A stretch of DNA of 64,000 bases, from assembly GCA_016800925.1 (NCBI GenBank), contig JABCPU010000167.1, positions 1-64,000 on the forward strand, given 5' to 3'. The translations under genes and the position numbers were made by a program. Positions 34,242 through 46,553 of this stretch are shown in pieces. The first letter of the stretch is position 1; each line of letters opens with the position of its first letter. Origin of the DNA: Suillus spraguei. Its lineage: Eukaryota > Basidiomycota > Agaricomycetes > Boletales > Suillaceae. The notes beneath the pieces were generated by a model, which saw nothing but the letters and a program-made list of their open reading frames with translations, searched no databases and was not told where the DNA came from.

Positions 34242-34909
34242 ATGTCGGCAAAAGTTTATGTTGGGTACGTCGATGTTGCTTTGATCGTGTATCAGAACGA
34301 TTTTACTGATGTCGGCATATCGATCAGTAATCTGAGTTGGAACACGACGGATGATTCCTTGAGAGACGTCAGTTCTTCTAGTTCGATCAAGTGTCTTTGA
34401 GGCTGATATTAACTTCACAGGCCTTTGGAAGTTTTGGCAGTGTTACTGATGTGCGCGATCTATTTGAGGCGATCTCCCGTCGTGGTCCAAGATAGAGGTC
34501 GACGATGGCGGATCGCCCATGGTTTTTTTTTTCTGCGACTAAAATTGTTATCTGCGCTTCTGCTCGTTGCACGCTTGCGTTTTTTCAGGCCATTGTGATG
34601 AAGGACCGTGAAACTGGCCGGTCTCGTGGCTTCGGTTTCGTGACCTTCAGCGGCGGTGACGAAGCTAATGCAGCCATCGATGGAATGAACGAGCAAGAGC
34701 TTGACGGTCGCCGGCTTAGAGTCAACTTGGCAAACGCTAGACCCGGTGGTGGAGGTGGAGGCGGAGGTGGAGGATATGGCGGTGGAGGCGGAGGATACGG
34801 TGGTGGTGGTCATGGCGGCGGCGGTCATGGCGGCTATGGCGGTGGTAGCGGCGGCTATGGCGGCGGATACAACAGCGGTGGCGGCGGCTACGGCGGCGGA
34901 GGTTATTGA
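34242..34909 (+). CDS. Glycine-rich RNA-binding protein (single RRM)
   Basis: Exons MSAKVYVG / [13 protein letters not shown] / [10 protein letters not shown] / [20 protein letters not shown] and onward join in frame. RNP2 is VYVGNL and RNP1 is RGFGFVTF. The RRM ends at [13 protein letters not shown]. The last 60 residues are a Gly/Tyr tail ([15 protein letters not shown]). The product is about 150 residues and matches the GRP/RBP family of small RRM proteins that bind and chaperone mRNA, often stress- or cold-induced. Three introns cut the 90-residue RRM, an intron density common in this family and possibly used for retained-intron regulation. Intact. Confidence 0.93.
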
Positions 34910-35950
34910 GCTCTGAATGGTTTTGTGTTTTCAAGATGGTGTCGCATTCCTGTATGATGTTCAAAGGTCGTGTTCATCCGCGTCAAGCTACGATATTTCC
35001 GCATGCATTACAGTATCTGTCTGATCATAACGCAACTTAAATACTGGGTCGAGATTTGTATCAAAACACATGTTGTCCTCGAGATTCCTTTCGACTTGAA
35101 CGTGTGTGCAGCGTGGATCTTTGTGTTGCCAAGCGTTGGCTTTGAGGCTCGTGGTTATGAGAATCTTCGGGCGGCCTAACTCCGTAGGTTTGATTCTCAG
35201 CGCCAATGGTCAACGTTGAGGCCTATGACAGTCTAGGTTTTGGGTCTGAAAAGGTAATGAACTGATCGAAAACGTTGTCATGTAAAACATTGGTGAGGGA
35301 CTCTCAACAGCTGTCTATGACCCAAGAACAAGAAGAAAAAGACAAGGTCAAGCTTAAGGCGCGTCGTCGAGGACTATTAGTAAACTGTTAATTCGTTTCC
35401 AGGAATACTAGTCCCTGGATGAAGGTCGCCGCCCGGTGCCACGCCGAGGCTGGGCAAAGCTAGTGGCCTTTTCCGCCGGTCTTCTGGTCTTCGTTCTTTA
35501 CAACCCGCAATCGGTCGACGTAAAGCAATTTGCCTTGTGGAACTCTTTGTGAGCTGTGGCAGCTGTCAAGAAAGCGTCCAGCTTGCTTTGTCTCGTTGAA
35601 CGCCCAAGCGAAGGTCATCACGGCAAGTGGACCACAACTGCTCTTGTATAATCCTTACCTTCCGTCTGGTTTGACTGTAAAAAGACCATTCAAAGAGAAG
35701 ATCGTGGACTTTGTGGATTCAGAAGCTGTGCTAAACCGGTCCACAGAGCAAACAATTCCACAACACTGTGGACCCACAAGGACCTACTAAAATGGGACCT
35801 TTCTTTACTCATTTTCCCGCACTTCATCTACGACGCGACCTTCCAACTTTTCCTCTTAACCACGACATTCATCCTTCCATCCAGAGGAACTTTCATCCTC
35901 CATATCTCAACCTATACACTCTATACTACGCTCTTCACCCATTGCACCCA
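34910..35950. other. Intergenic and 5' leader of the HMG gene
   Basis: No gene is supported. An in-frame upstream extension from 35768 (MDPQGPTKMGPFFTHF) could start the HMG protein, but it lacks conservation cues. A CT/AC-rich leader occupies 35850-35950. Confidence 0.45.
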
Positions 35951-37662
35951 ATGACGGGTCCAATCAGATCAAAAGGAAAAGGTCGCGCAACTGATGATCA
36001 TGAACAAGTCAGGCATCTTTCTCAGTCACAACCACCCCGACCTCCAAACGCCTGGATCCTCTATCGCTCAGATAAGATAAAGGTTCTACCACCAGCAGCA
36101 CCTGGTCAACGGAGCAGAGCACAGGCGGACGTCTCCAAACTCATCTCTGACATGTGGCGAAATGAGTCAGATGCAGTTAAACTAGAGTATGAACGTCTCG
36201 CGGACGCGAAGAAAGCAGAACACCAGCGTCTATACCCTGATTACAGGTTCCAACCCATGAAGAAGGAAGAGAAGGAACGCATTAGGGAAGAAAAAAGGCA
36301 GCTCAAGGAACGCGCTCGCGAGAAGAAGAAAAACCGCGGTCGCGCAGGTCCGTCGCAGGAGCAGCATCAAGCTGTCGCACCGCAGCCAACGCAGGAGCCC
36401 GAACCACAGCAAGCCACAATCGCTTACCCACATCCTTACATTCTCCCTGGTGTTGCGCCTGTCCAGGACGTTCCCGAGCACATCCCCCATCACCATTACC
36501 CTTTCTTGGACTCGGGAATGCAGTTTGGACTCGCAGGTCCATCACCACCGTTGTCAGCCGCGTCATCACCGATTCCCTCGTCAACCTCTGAATCTTCATC
36601 CGCCTCGGATGATCTTCTATTTCGAGTGGATGCGCTGCCTTCAGCTCGCGTATCTCCCGTTCCAGATGCACAAGCGCGGCCCTCACAGCAGCTTTATGGT
36701 GGTCTTCCACCATTCTCTCATTTACTCCCCCATCCACAACACTCATACGGCATGGAGTCCGTGCCCGTGCAGCAACCGCAGGCGACCTATGCTCAGTGGC
36801 AGGCTCATCAAGAACCCATTTTGCCGCAGTCGTCTAGTTCCGGAACTGTTCAACAACATGCTCTCCAATGGGATAACTTTAAAGCATCAGAGGGAACATT
36901 TGATTGCCAGCCGCAGGTATGTCACTTCTCAATCTATTGTCGCCGTCACTAATTTTTCCGTCTGCCATTCAGGACTTCTTGAGTTTCGACTTGCCAGTTG
37001 TTAACAACGTGAGGTCATTCCAAGACCTTGAAAGGTCTCTTCAAGCAATGTTGTCATCCACCGGCCAGAATGGTGTTTTCCACATGGGCCGTGTCAGCCC
37101 TGCAGATATTCTTGCTCAGCCCGAGGGCGAGCTCGAAGTTGAGATGGCTCCAAAGTCGGACGTGCACTCACAGGAGCTTCAAGACTATTACTATGGGTTC
37201 GATATCGAAGCGGCACTTGCTACATCACAGGAACACCAGCCCGCCGCTGTCAATGTTTCTGGCACTGTGAATCCTGCAGACACGGTCATCAACACAAACT
37301 TTCCGTTGGACGACTTCAAATCATTCTTCGAGCCGAACCCTGATGTCCAAGCTTATATGGCAGAGCAACAACGTCAGCGTCAGCCGAGTGCATTCACGCG
37401 AGATATCATGCAGTTCATAAATTTTGACGCTGGTGAGGGTGAATCGCACAATGTTGCGACGCCTCAGGTGGGCGCCCCTCCCCCTCCGCCGACACAATCG
37501 CCAATCTTCACACAGATGACGAATACCGCTGCTGTACCACAGTCTGGCTATGTTCCCCCTGCTGGTGCAGCAAATTCATCGACGCGGCGGGTTGCTGCGA
37601 GTTGGAAGCCGATCTATAGAATTCCTGATGATTCTATTATCGACCCTGCTCTCTTCTATTGA
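35951..37662 (+). CDS. HMG-box transcription factor
   Basis: Starts MTGPIRSKGKGRATDDHEQ; an upstream in-frame ATG at 35768 would add 61 residues. A MATA/SOX-type HMG box occupies roughly residues 30-105: PRPPNAWILYRSDKI, QADVSKLISDMWRNES, VKLEYERLADAKKAEHQRL, YPDYRFQPMKK. A highly basic helix follows (EKERIREEKRQLKERAREKK). The rest (about 420 residues) is disordered, Pro/Gln/Ser-rich. One 58-nt intron (about 36916-36973) joins CQPQ to DFLSFDLPVVNN. Mushroom proteins of this type include regulators of mating and fruiting, but no ortholog can be named from sequence alone. No mating-type partners (homeodomain, pheromone genes) are nearby. Confidence 0.85.
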
Positions 37663-38703
37663 CCCCTGCTCGGACCTGGATGCCCAGTCTTCAAGACGGC
37701 TTGCTAGCCGTCTCACGTGATGAGTTCAAAAAGAGAACCATCGGCGCTCCCCCCTGTAATAGTATTATCGATCTCGCTTTCTTGTGCTATAGATTGCTCG
37801 ACTAGATCGCTTTCTTCGTTAACCTGCAATCGCTTTTCCCCAGAGATATCCACATCATTACGGCATTATCCGCTCCATGTGATATCCAAAGCGCTTGTTA
37901 ATTATATCATGCGCGCCTCGCCGCGCGTATACCCACGCATCATCTACTATCCATCTCATCTCATTTCCGCATCATTGACGTTTTGCTCGCATTCAATATT
38001 CCTATTGCTATATCTTCACTCCGTCATCATCCAAATAACTAACATATACCATGATCTCATTTTGTCCTTCATTTACTATAGTAGCACCTACTTCATCGAA
38101 CTACGAAACACATAAAATGGCAGTATTCTTTTGCCAGATGTGTACCTCTTCTTGTTCAACGTACAATGTATATCGTCATGAACTTTCACGATCTAGTTTG
38201 TATATGCACATAATAGTCATGGTATAATAAATGTTCGCCGCTGGCTGGTGTTCTAGACGTGTAAACTCCGCGATGAAAACCCCCGTGCAATATCTCTTTC
38301 GGGAAGACAATAGGGTTCGAAGGTATGAAAATCGACGAGATCACACAGCATTGCGCATCGCGCTATTGTTCCGCTGGCTTGGTGACTGTAGGTCCATATT
38401 TAACTCCCGGCATTTTACAGGGACGTCGTAGCTCGCTGAAGTTTTCTGGAGTTTTTGAGTTCAAGCGATTTTGTGGCTTCGAAAGGACAATAAGATAGTG
38501 TTATCTTGGGAACTTGTTACAAGGGGATCAAGAGCGGGCGGAGAACGGCAGATAACCTCAAAAAGCTTGAGCCTCGTCGCATCCCGTCATCAACATTGCG
38601 GTGCTTTATCAAGGGTCCTGTTTTATATTGCGATTGCATAGTATGATCACATTGATTGCTAACATCTTCCATTGATAAGTAGCATATTCAATATCTGCAG
38701 ATA
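37663..38703. other. Intergenic, AT- and pyrimidine-rich
   Basis: A plus-strand frame at 37717-38115 is open only through a pyrimidine-rich stretch, and its product is low-complexity and hydrophobic; I do not accept it as a gene. It probably contains the HMG 3' UTR and the 3' side of the convergent YCII gene. Confidence 0.45.
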
Positions 38704-39194
38704 TCAAGAAGGCACAGACGGAAGGGCTGTTACCAATGCGATAGGGAGAATAACGAGTTTCTCCTTGTCCCACTGCGCGGTATCATAAAAATTTCCGTAT
38801 CAGCGCTCCAATACATTGATCGCATCGTAACAGCCAAGAGACATACCACACCGGTCTTATAATAAACATCCTCTTCCACGAGCTTACGCACGACGTCGAT
38901 GTTCTCGCCCTCGTAAATTATGCACGAGCCGATAAACTTCTTGTCTGCAGCAGCTGCATCGACGGATTCAGGCGTCATGAACCCTCCACCAAGCCCTATC
39001 AAATTTCAAAAGTGAAGTGCTTTAGCGCCAGGTATATGACTCGTAGTGAACTTACGCATGACGCCTTGACTGACGAGTTTCTGGACGTTCTCGATGTGGG
39101 CAGGTCTCACTGCCATTCTTCGTTGGAAAGCACCCTCATCGGAGTAGTCGGGTGCCCAGACGATGAATTTTGGCAGGGATGGTGTTGTGGACAT
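38704..39194 (-). CDS. YCII-domain (dimeric alpha/beta barrel) protein
   Basis: Three exons: MSTTPSLPKFIVWAPDYSDE to SQGVM; GGGFMTPESVDAAAADKKF to YYKTGV; WDKEKLVILPIALVTALPS. The intron donors GTAAGT and acceptor TTGATAG restore frame. The F(I/V)VWAPDY start, RRMAVRPAHIE and the GSCIIYEG...VVRKLVEEDVYYKTGVWDKEKLVILP end match the YCII fold (about 115 residues), small proteins with a conserved His and Asp pair. An upstream ATG at 39266 would add 24 residues that look like a mitochondrial presequence. Biochemical role unknown. Confidence 0.85.
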
Positions 39195-39621
39195 TTTTCT
39201 CTTGTGGATGTAGCTGTAGATGTTTCGTTGTGAGATGATATGTGAGACCTTGAGAGTTCGTGTCATTTGAGTCGCGCTGGTGCCCTGTGATCACTGATGA
39301 GTAAGTCGATTCGTGGAAGAGCGGACCTATTCGGACCGCTTGCCATCTCATTACCGTTCAATGACCTCCTGCATCATGATCATCGCAATTCAACTGTATC
39401 ACTGACACTGGTATTCTATATTCCTCTTTATGTAATTGGCTCAGAATACGTGTGGAATCTGGATAACTAGACTGACGTCATCGTTGTATCAGACAGTTAG
39501 ATAATTCTTCCTCAACTCTCAGGTGATCGATGAGGACGGTATGCTCGACGCTCGTCGGTGCCATTGTACCGAAAATAACTTACTCGGTGTGCCTCATAAG
39601 TATCCTTATTCCTCAAGATCC

Positions 39622-39732
39622 ATGAAGATGCAACACTACACGGTCCGGGCACCAGACTACACCGACCTCGCCTGTGACGGTCGCATGGTTGTTCGTCCTA
39701 AGCACCTACTAGGGCCACAAGCTTTCATCTAG
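39622..39732 (+). pseudogene. Truncated YCII copy, head-to-head
   Basis: Reads MQHYTVRAPDYTDLACDGRM then VVRPKHLLG, matching exon 1 of the neighbouring YCII gene (FIVWAPDYSDEGAFQRRM, AVRPAHIE) at about half the positions. It ends at the equivalent of that gene's first half, and no exon 2 or 3 is found downstream. An inverted, truncated duplicate. Confidence 0.65.
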
Positions 39733-40770
39733 AAGTAGGCGTATTTATATGGAAATGAAGGCGTTGTATGTGATACTTTTTTGGTTCATTTCTCTCTCGG
39801 GCATGCCGATAGTCTTTTGGGAAGTAGAACAAAGTGAAACTGATCATTCTTCCGATAGTGGTAATGAGCCGATATCACTCAACCAACGCCGAAAAGACGA
39901 GGACTGACAAAAAATGAGTTGCTCGGTGTGAGACATTTCATTCAACTGCCTACATCCATTGAAAAGATACACCGTGGTTATAAATCAGGAATAATTATCC
40001 GTAAAGCTAAGGAATATGCGATGGTCACGAGTCCCCCTCCAGACATGCACTCGTACTTTTAGACTTCTCTCCGATCACCAACCGGGTCTCCCAAACATCA
40101 TTGACGTCTCTATCACATCTTCCATCATTACTATTGTAAAGAGATCAAGGACTTGCCACACTATTTCACAGACTCGATGTGGACCACTGTTTACGATGAA
40201 CGCCACTTTCCTAATCTATAGATTGGGTTACGGAGATGTAGGACTCGAGTTCACTGACTGACTCTGATAGACCTAGAAAATACGGTGGCTTCGATCGTGG
40301 CCAGCCGGCAAGAACAAGGTGAACACCTCAAAAAACACATCGTTTCCCTCGCAGTAAGTGACCTGATCCCTAATAATGTTTGCAATGAGACGATCATTGA
40401 TTACTTACAGTTACAAAGTAAACACCAGCACTCGATGTGCGAAATGGCGATGGTTGCAGATGCAGTTATGTTGACTTGCTGGTGACCTACTGTAGCTAGC
40501 CAGTGAATGTGACGTACTCATATGGCTCTAGGTGCGCGTCTCAGAGAGTTATGGACGTGAAAAGCTCACAGTTTGACGTTCAGCAGACTCAATGTTGAAC
40601 ATGGATTTCCGGGCATTCACTGCGGCGCAATGATGACGCTTCTTTGCCACTATTCATACTAAAGTAAATGGTTCAGCTTGCAAATCAATACAAGTACTAT
40701 ACTATTGAGTGGACAGCAACTTAGTGCCAGCGGTAAACCAGTGGTACAACAATCAAATTACCTATATCTA
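39733..40770. other. Intergenic, nothing recognised
   Basis: Short frames at 40016-40261 and 40285-40485 (plus) lack splice continuity and recognisable motifs. Confidence 0.45.
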
Positions 40771-42010
40771 TTATTCTTTTTTCAAAAAAACTTCGAAACT
40801 CGGAAAACAACATAGTCTCCTGCTCCGGGCATAGCAACCAATAAGTCCTACACGCAACTGCCATATACACGCTCCTGGAAAATAATCGAAGTCATGCCCA
40901 TTCCTGCGTCGGAGTCGCTTACAAGCTTACCTTGATTTTCTCGAACGGCAAGGATGAGGCGTGGACCTAGTATAAACATGTGCAACACAGCGATAATGAC
41001 AAGACTGCCACTATATATCACAACTGCCGTGGAATCTGAGCCCTATAAAATTGATGAATAACAGTCACATGCAAGAATGATCGGCACATCTGGATTGTTG
41101 GAGCCAGAGAACCGAAGTTCAAGCAAGATGCAACAAAAAAATTAGTTGGTGCGGAACTTCAGCGGCAAAGATAACCAAGTCGAATTACAAGTTTACCTTC
41201 TAAAATAAAGCACGTGCGATTCTATCAACACTGTGAAATAGCTCACAAAGATCGATGTTCCGAATTGTCGTGAGTCGCGGAATTGCTTGATAGCAATCCA
41301 GACTGAAAGACATAGCGCGATGACCTCTTATACAGTGTTGAGCATTCAAACTACTAAAATCATATTTTGGTCTCTCTCCTGGTCATAAGTGCACTCATGT
41401 GTGCCGGGGAGAATGAGCTTCTCCGGTATTCATTGGGTCAGCCTGATTTTTGATACCACATCACTAAAACTTACCCCCTGAGGTATTTTTGAGATCTATT
41501 CCAGCAACCACTCCAAAGGCGATATTGATAGCCAAGAAGATTACAATGAGAAAGACAAGCATTTTTCTTGATACATAGCATATAACCGAGCAATCATGAT
41601 GGCTAGAATGATGTGTCATTGAGGTATTGCAGCTGAGTTACTCACCGCCCAGCATGGCAGTTACAACTACATTTGCCAAATTTATTGTGTAATTTATTAT
41701 ATTGCCTGGAATCACCGTTTAGCGACTACCCTCATGAAAATAAACATATTCAAAAACCTACGGCTGTTACTAGTCATCATATATTAACCAACAAAAGTAT
41801 CACTCACTCTTAGTACACAGGCAGGTAGATAAGACAGAATGTCAGACATTGGTGCAGCATACTCACTGCATCTGTCCACAAGAATAACGGAAGGTAAACT
41901 GTATGCGGTCAGAAGAGCCAATTGTACTGTGTGAAAGGAGATGTACACAATATATTGACGCTGATTGAGAGAGACGCATCATTAGCACAATGCCGCAATG
42001 TTAACATTAA
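40771..42010 (-). CDS. DUF6533-type multi-pass membrane protein
   Basis: A heavily split gene read from about 42010 to 40771. Recognised pieces, in order: YISFHTVQLALLTAYSLPSVIL; MLVFLIVIFLAINIAFGVVAG; SLWIAIKQFRDSRQ to SYFTVLIESHVLYF; FFVASCLNFGSLAP; and GSDSTAVVIYSGSLVIIAV then LHMFILGPRLILAVRENQG. The ESHVLYF...VASCLN and LGPRLILAVRE signatures are the hallmark of the Agaricomycete DUF6533-containing membrane-protein family. The last exon encodes a Cys/Arg-rich tail ending at TAA 40771. The N-terminal exons (the DUF6533 region proper) are not clearly resolved, so the start is approximate and some decay cannot be excluded. Confidence 0.6.
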
Positions 42011-42527
42011 ACATACACAGCGTATGGTATTCCAGCATAACGCATCTAGAATGTTTTGACTCTTTGTCGACTACGCACATACTCGAGCTACATACACCGA
42101 GATATTGAATGGTCATGAGACCAGTGCTACCTCTGCCCCGAATTAATAGTATCAACTTGTTGTCATCTGATATAGGACTCTGCTCACCCAGACCAGTTCA
42201 ACCTATGAAACGATTATGACTGCTTCAGTGATGAGATTAACGTACCTCTTGTCCAAGTGTCACTACTGGAGATATCATGTGCATATCAGTAATTTTTCAA
42301 TGTGTACTTCCTTGCTAACTCCAATCACCACAGTGGAGGAGGGCCACTGCGAAACCGCAGTCCAGGTCAGATCGACACACCACCGTCGTAATACAACTGG
42401 TTTTCCGCGTACCTACAAAATAGCTGATTAAATGAAAGAAATTGATCACCGGCCACCAGCTGGGATCATTTGAGACTGGGGTCATATTCGGAGATAGGTA
42501 TGAGTGAGTGGGGCACTTTGTGAACGT

Positions 42528-42584
<57 letters not shown>
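42528..42584 (+). repeat. (ATG)19 microsatellite
   Basis: Nineteen uninterrupted ATG units (57 bases) in a non-coding region; likely length-polymorphic. Confidence 0.97.
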
Positions 42585-44181
42585 TCCAGGCTAGATTTTA
42601 TACTTCATCAGCTTGATATTGCCTAAATCGGCGTAATGTGATATATCTATTCCTGCCTCGAGACCATTGATTGCCGACTGAATCTCGCTGGATTTGTAGT
42701 CATCTAACACAGGTCTGGTAATGATGTGATCGATCCTCGATGAGCCGCATTGCCGCATTGGCGGCGACTGGTCTCGCTGGCCAAGACCGGGTCGTAACAG
42801 CACAAGTAGAACGCATTGAAACGAAGCAAACAGGTAACTCACCAGGGCCTGTCCCACAGACTGTCAACACCTCTACAATACCTGCAAGCAAGCCCATCGT
42901 TTATTAAGTCCCCTGCTTCTCCAGCATCTGTCGCATTGTGCCACTTTATCGCTTGCTGCCTTGGCCATCGGGCTATCATGCCACGAAAATAGGATAAAAG
43001 TTATGTACAAACGTTATCGCAAATGTTAAAATCAAATGCGAAACGCACTAACGCTATCTTTTGCATCGTGCAGTTGTGCGCACTGCTGTTCAGTGATCTT
43101 TTTCAGTTTCACCTTCCCGCGGTTCATATATGCTAGACCATCACAACGTTAACATTGAAAGCGATCATAAAGCAAAGAACCGAACTAACAAGGTACTCCA
43201 CATGGTTTCAATGCAATGTCGTTCACGGAGGATCAATATTCGCAGGGGGTCACCTGGTGCGACATCTGAGTGGAGGAATAGTAATTAGTAAATTGCCTTT
43301 CCCAATAATAAATGTAAATCACGCATACATGCACAAACACATCGCAGTTGAACGGACTGATGTCATCTTCAAGTTTTTTTTGGTTATACAACACAGCGCC
43401 GTGCGAGCCGTGCCAAAATCGTCTGCTTTGATGTTCAACGTTCAAATTCGTAGAGTCAGTTGTCTGAATCACTACATACTTCAGGGAGCCAACGCACAAG
43501 GCACGCACTACTAGTAGGCATGTTTGACATCCTTAACTGCGAATTGAGTTTCCAGACATAGCATGAAGCTTCTGAATCGCACGAATTTCGGGTCACAACA
43601 CTACCAAAAGACAGTGCATTTCAGTGCTCATAGTCCCCTACGTGCGGGCGCTACCAAGGGCAAGTGAGGTCAGTACCACAGAAAACATGGGCGTTTGATA
43701 TGACATAATGTAGTAACTGCTTAGTTGCCTATTTTGGCAGCGACTTCCGTTCCTAACAAAGTCAAACATCACTCGGTACCGCGTCAGTCTGTGCGCCATC
43801 TCGCAAGCTACGAGAAAAACCCTCATATACATGCACCGACTGAAACCTTCAACCGCCCAAGACACAAGACCTTCAAGCCACTGAATTGCACAAAATATCA
43901 AAAATTAAATTACATAACAATTAAGATCTGAGATCTAAAGTCGAGCAAACTTCCAGGAGATGAAAAATCAAGTCGTGAGTTTTGTCTGTGAGTTTTTTTT
44001 GGCCCTATCTGATCACCGGGGTTAATACTGGGGGAGCGTTTCCGGCTTGCATCACTTTCCCTAGCCCATTATCACAGATCAGAAGTTAACAATTGCTGTT
44101 CACATAGGCGAACTCTGTGTAAGCACGCCGGCTTACTTGAGTTCCCATAATCAGTACATATACCGCCGCTGATGCTGAAAG

Positions 44182-44268
44182 CTAAGCTTTCAGTATTTCT
44201 AAGCTTTCAGTATTTCTAAGCTTTCAGTATTTCTAAGCTTTCAGTATTTCTAAGCTTTCAGTATTTTA
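44182..44268 (+). repeat. 17-bp tandem repeat, about five units
   Basis: CTAAGCTTTCAGTATTT repeated about five times with essentially no divergence. It is preceded by GCTGAAAGCTAAGC, which is partly its own reverse complement, so the array edge could fold back. The lack of divergence implies recent expansion. Confidence 0.95.
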
Positions 44269-46553
44269 CCTTTTGGTGTAACGGTTACGCGGGCGGCGGT
44301 TTGACCATGTTACACTCTGGCAGGTAAACTCTTAGTGATCTAAGTTTTTTATCTCAGAAGAGGTATGATAAACATCACAAACAATCTCGACAACGACGCG
44401 ATGCTTATACCAGCCTAGTACCAACTATCATTTGATTAAAATACAGCAGTTTACAATGATGAGTCGAATATTCCAAGGCCGCAAACACCAGATGGATAGC
44501 ACAATCCGCCTGCTTCAGGCCATTTATTTTTTCATGTATCGGTGACTGGGTGGGTTCGAACCATCCTCGTGTCTCGCACGCTGCATCACCTGCACTTTTG
44601 GTGAGTTTCAGGTCCAACACTGCCACAGTTTCCACCAAAACATTGAGCTGTGTGGTCGACTCTATTGCACAAATGCTCTATACAACCAGTCTGTCATACC
44701 TCGTAGTCGCATCAAGTTTCATAGTATCGATTAGATTAATGGTAGTAATAGCCAGAACAATGAACACACTTGCCGTTGACTCGCTTACAGGTAGTTCCAT
44801 CAAGGCAAATAGCCTTATAACTATGTCTGTCGGACAGGAGACAACGCATTGGCGATATATCAAGTATATTGTTACTTGGTGCTATGAGAGATGCTTGTTT
44901 GATCAAATTACTTAGCAGACGAGCGAAGTCGCCGCTGCTAAATGTTTCTAAGCTCGTACATACACACCCATAAGATCCTAGAATGATGTCCGTCACCGAC
45001 GATCTTCATTCTTCAACTTTGCGGTCTCCCTTTCAATTCAATCATGGCCATTGCAGAATTGGAAACATTGATATCTAGGCTTTCATCCAAAATTTCAATT
45101 TTACCAATTCTGTCAATTCGACATCACCCCGCAAAAAACGTCGATATTGCCTGAAAGACTAGTGAGCACTTCAGGACACGTAAATATGGAGTACTTCGCT
45201 TTATGATTACTCTCCGCTAAGATGACGAGATAAGCAATTCCAGCACGTTCACCGATTTTTATTTTGGATGTGAAGAATACACCGTAGATGACGAGAGCTG
45301 GGCACGTACACTGGAGCCCGCGTGTTGATGCAATGCGCATCTTGGTGGGCGCAATCTCTGCTCAATAACCAAGTAAAATGTGATTTTTGCGTTGCAGATA
45401 GTCGTTGGAGGTTATTGCTTTGGACTATTCCCTGGCCGACCCTCATATGCTGAGGCACGAGGAAAGGTTTGCGTCGAAACGGTTGAGTTGGGAGCCTGGG
45501 TGAATATGTAAGTAGTGCCAGCAAGGCAGGAAGCGGTGTTAAGGAGTTGCCCGAGAAGCACAGTCGGACCGACGTCCTCAGGCTAACCGGAGATGATCAA
45601 GATCATATGTTCACTTGTTGTTGATTCGCATGACAGCGCACAGCTCGCGAAAATGGACGCGGACGCACCTTGAAATGCTTCGTCTGATGCACGTGTTGAG
45701 TGATATGCCAACTCTGTGTGTAAGCTTCCCACGGCAGGTGTATATCACACTCGAATTGGAAACCGGATATTGGTAGGTTACTAAGATGCAGAAGGCAAGA
45801 AGTTTGACTTCCGAAGTTGTTATCTGTTGATGGTATGTTATGCAGGAATGTCGGATCTATATCTTCCCTGGCGATGGCACTGTCCAACCCACTGCCCAGG
45901 CTTCTCAGTGGCAGGGTCGATTGGCGAAAAACACGCGTTGGATCTTCCGTAACCTAAACCGGCGAGTTTGACTGATGTGACGGGGACATGTACTCACTGA
46001 CACGCCAGGTGAGCTCAGGTGAGTCCAAGGATGAAATCATGGGTTATCTGTGCTGCGTTGAATGCTTGAATCCCGTCAAGGCAGATGTCATGAGAATGCG
46101 CACAAGCGCTTGTGGTGTTGATGTTTGATCGGGTTATCGACATGCATCGGGCCGTGGTCGCCAGTGGCCACCGCTCTTGTTGTGGATGAAGAGGCCATGC
46201 CGATGAGTTGATGCTCTTTGAGTTCAAGAAAATCACAGAGTCTCAACTGATTACATGGTCGAACGACAGCGTTAAGCTTGACTCAGACTTGTGGGCGATA
46301 GTGAACAATGACTCGAATGATTTTCATTGGCTGTGAACCGCATATAAAATTGCTTTAATACTTATGTAATGAAATAGTTTCTACTACAATGGAGACAGTT
46401 AAAAGTAGTCATAAGTAGTAGCATCACTGCCATGTATTAACCCTTGGCACAGCAAGCACGCCTCCTCGTAACCTCGTCCTAGTCCAATCCTGTATGTAAA
46501 TCCATTATCAAGACAGAACCTCACTAACCAAGTGACCAAGTGCATCTAGTCCC

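Larger units (their letters stand above)
42011..46553. other. 4.5 kb with no recognised gene
   Basis: Open frames on both strands (for example 42591-42897 minus, 43155-43514 plus, 44550-44915 plus, 45249-45887 minus) do not assemble into known proteins. 44678-44996 on the minus strand has a hydrophobic stretch that might be a decayed membrane protein. Contains the (ATG)19 microsatellite, the 17-bp tandem repeat, and the promoter of the coiled-coil gene. No tRNA passes inspection. Confidence 0.45.

Noticed and set aside
35951..37662. HMG gene considered as part of a mating-type locus
   Set aside because: No homeodomain pair, pheromone or receptor genes occur in the window; HMG boxes are common outside mating loci in mushrooms.
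44275..44330. TGGTGTAACGGTTA resembling a tRNA A box
   Set aside because: No B box or cloverleaf can be formed downstream.
44540..44590. GGTTCGAACC motif resembling a tRNA B box
   Set aside because: No acceptor-stem partner, A box or anticodon arm is found at the right distance on either strand.
45249..45887. Two adjacent minus-strand frames considered as exons of one gene
   Set aside because: No splice pair joins them in frame and the residues show no known domain.
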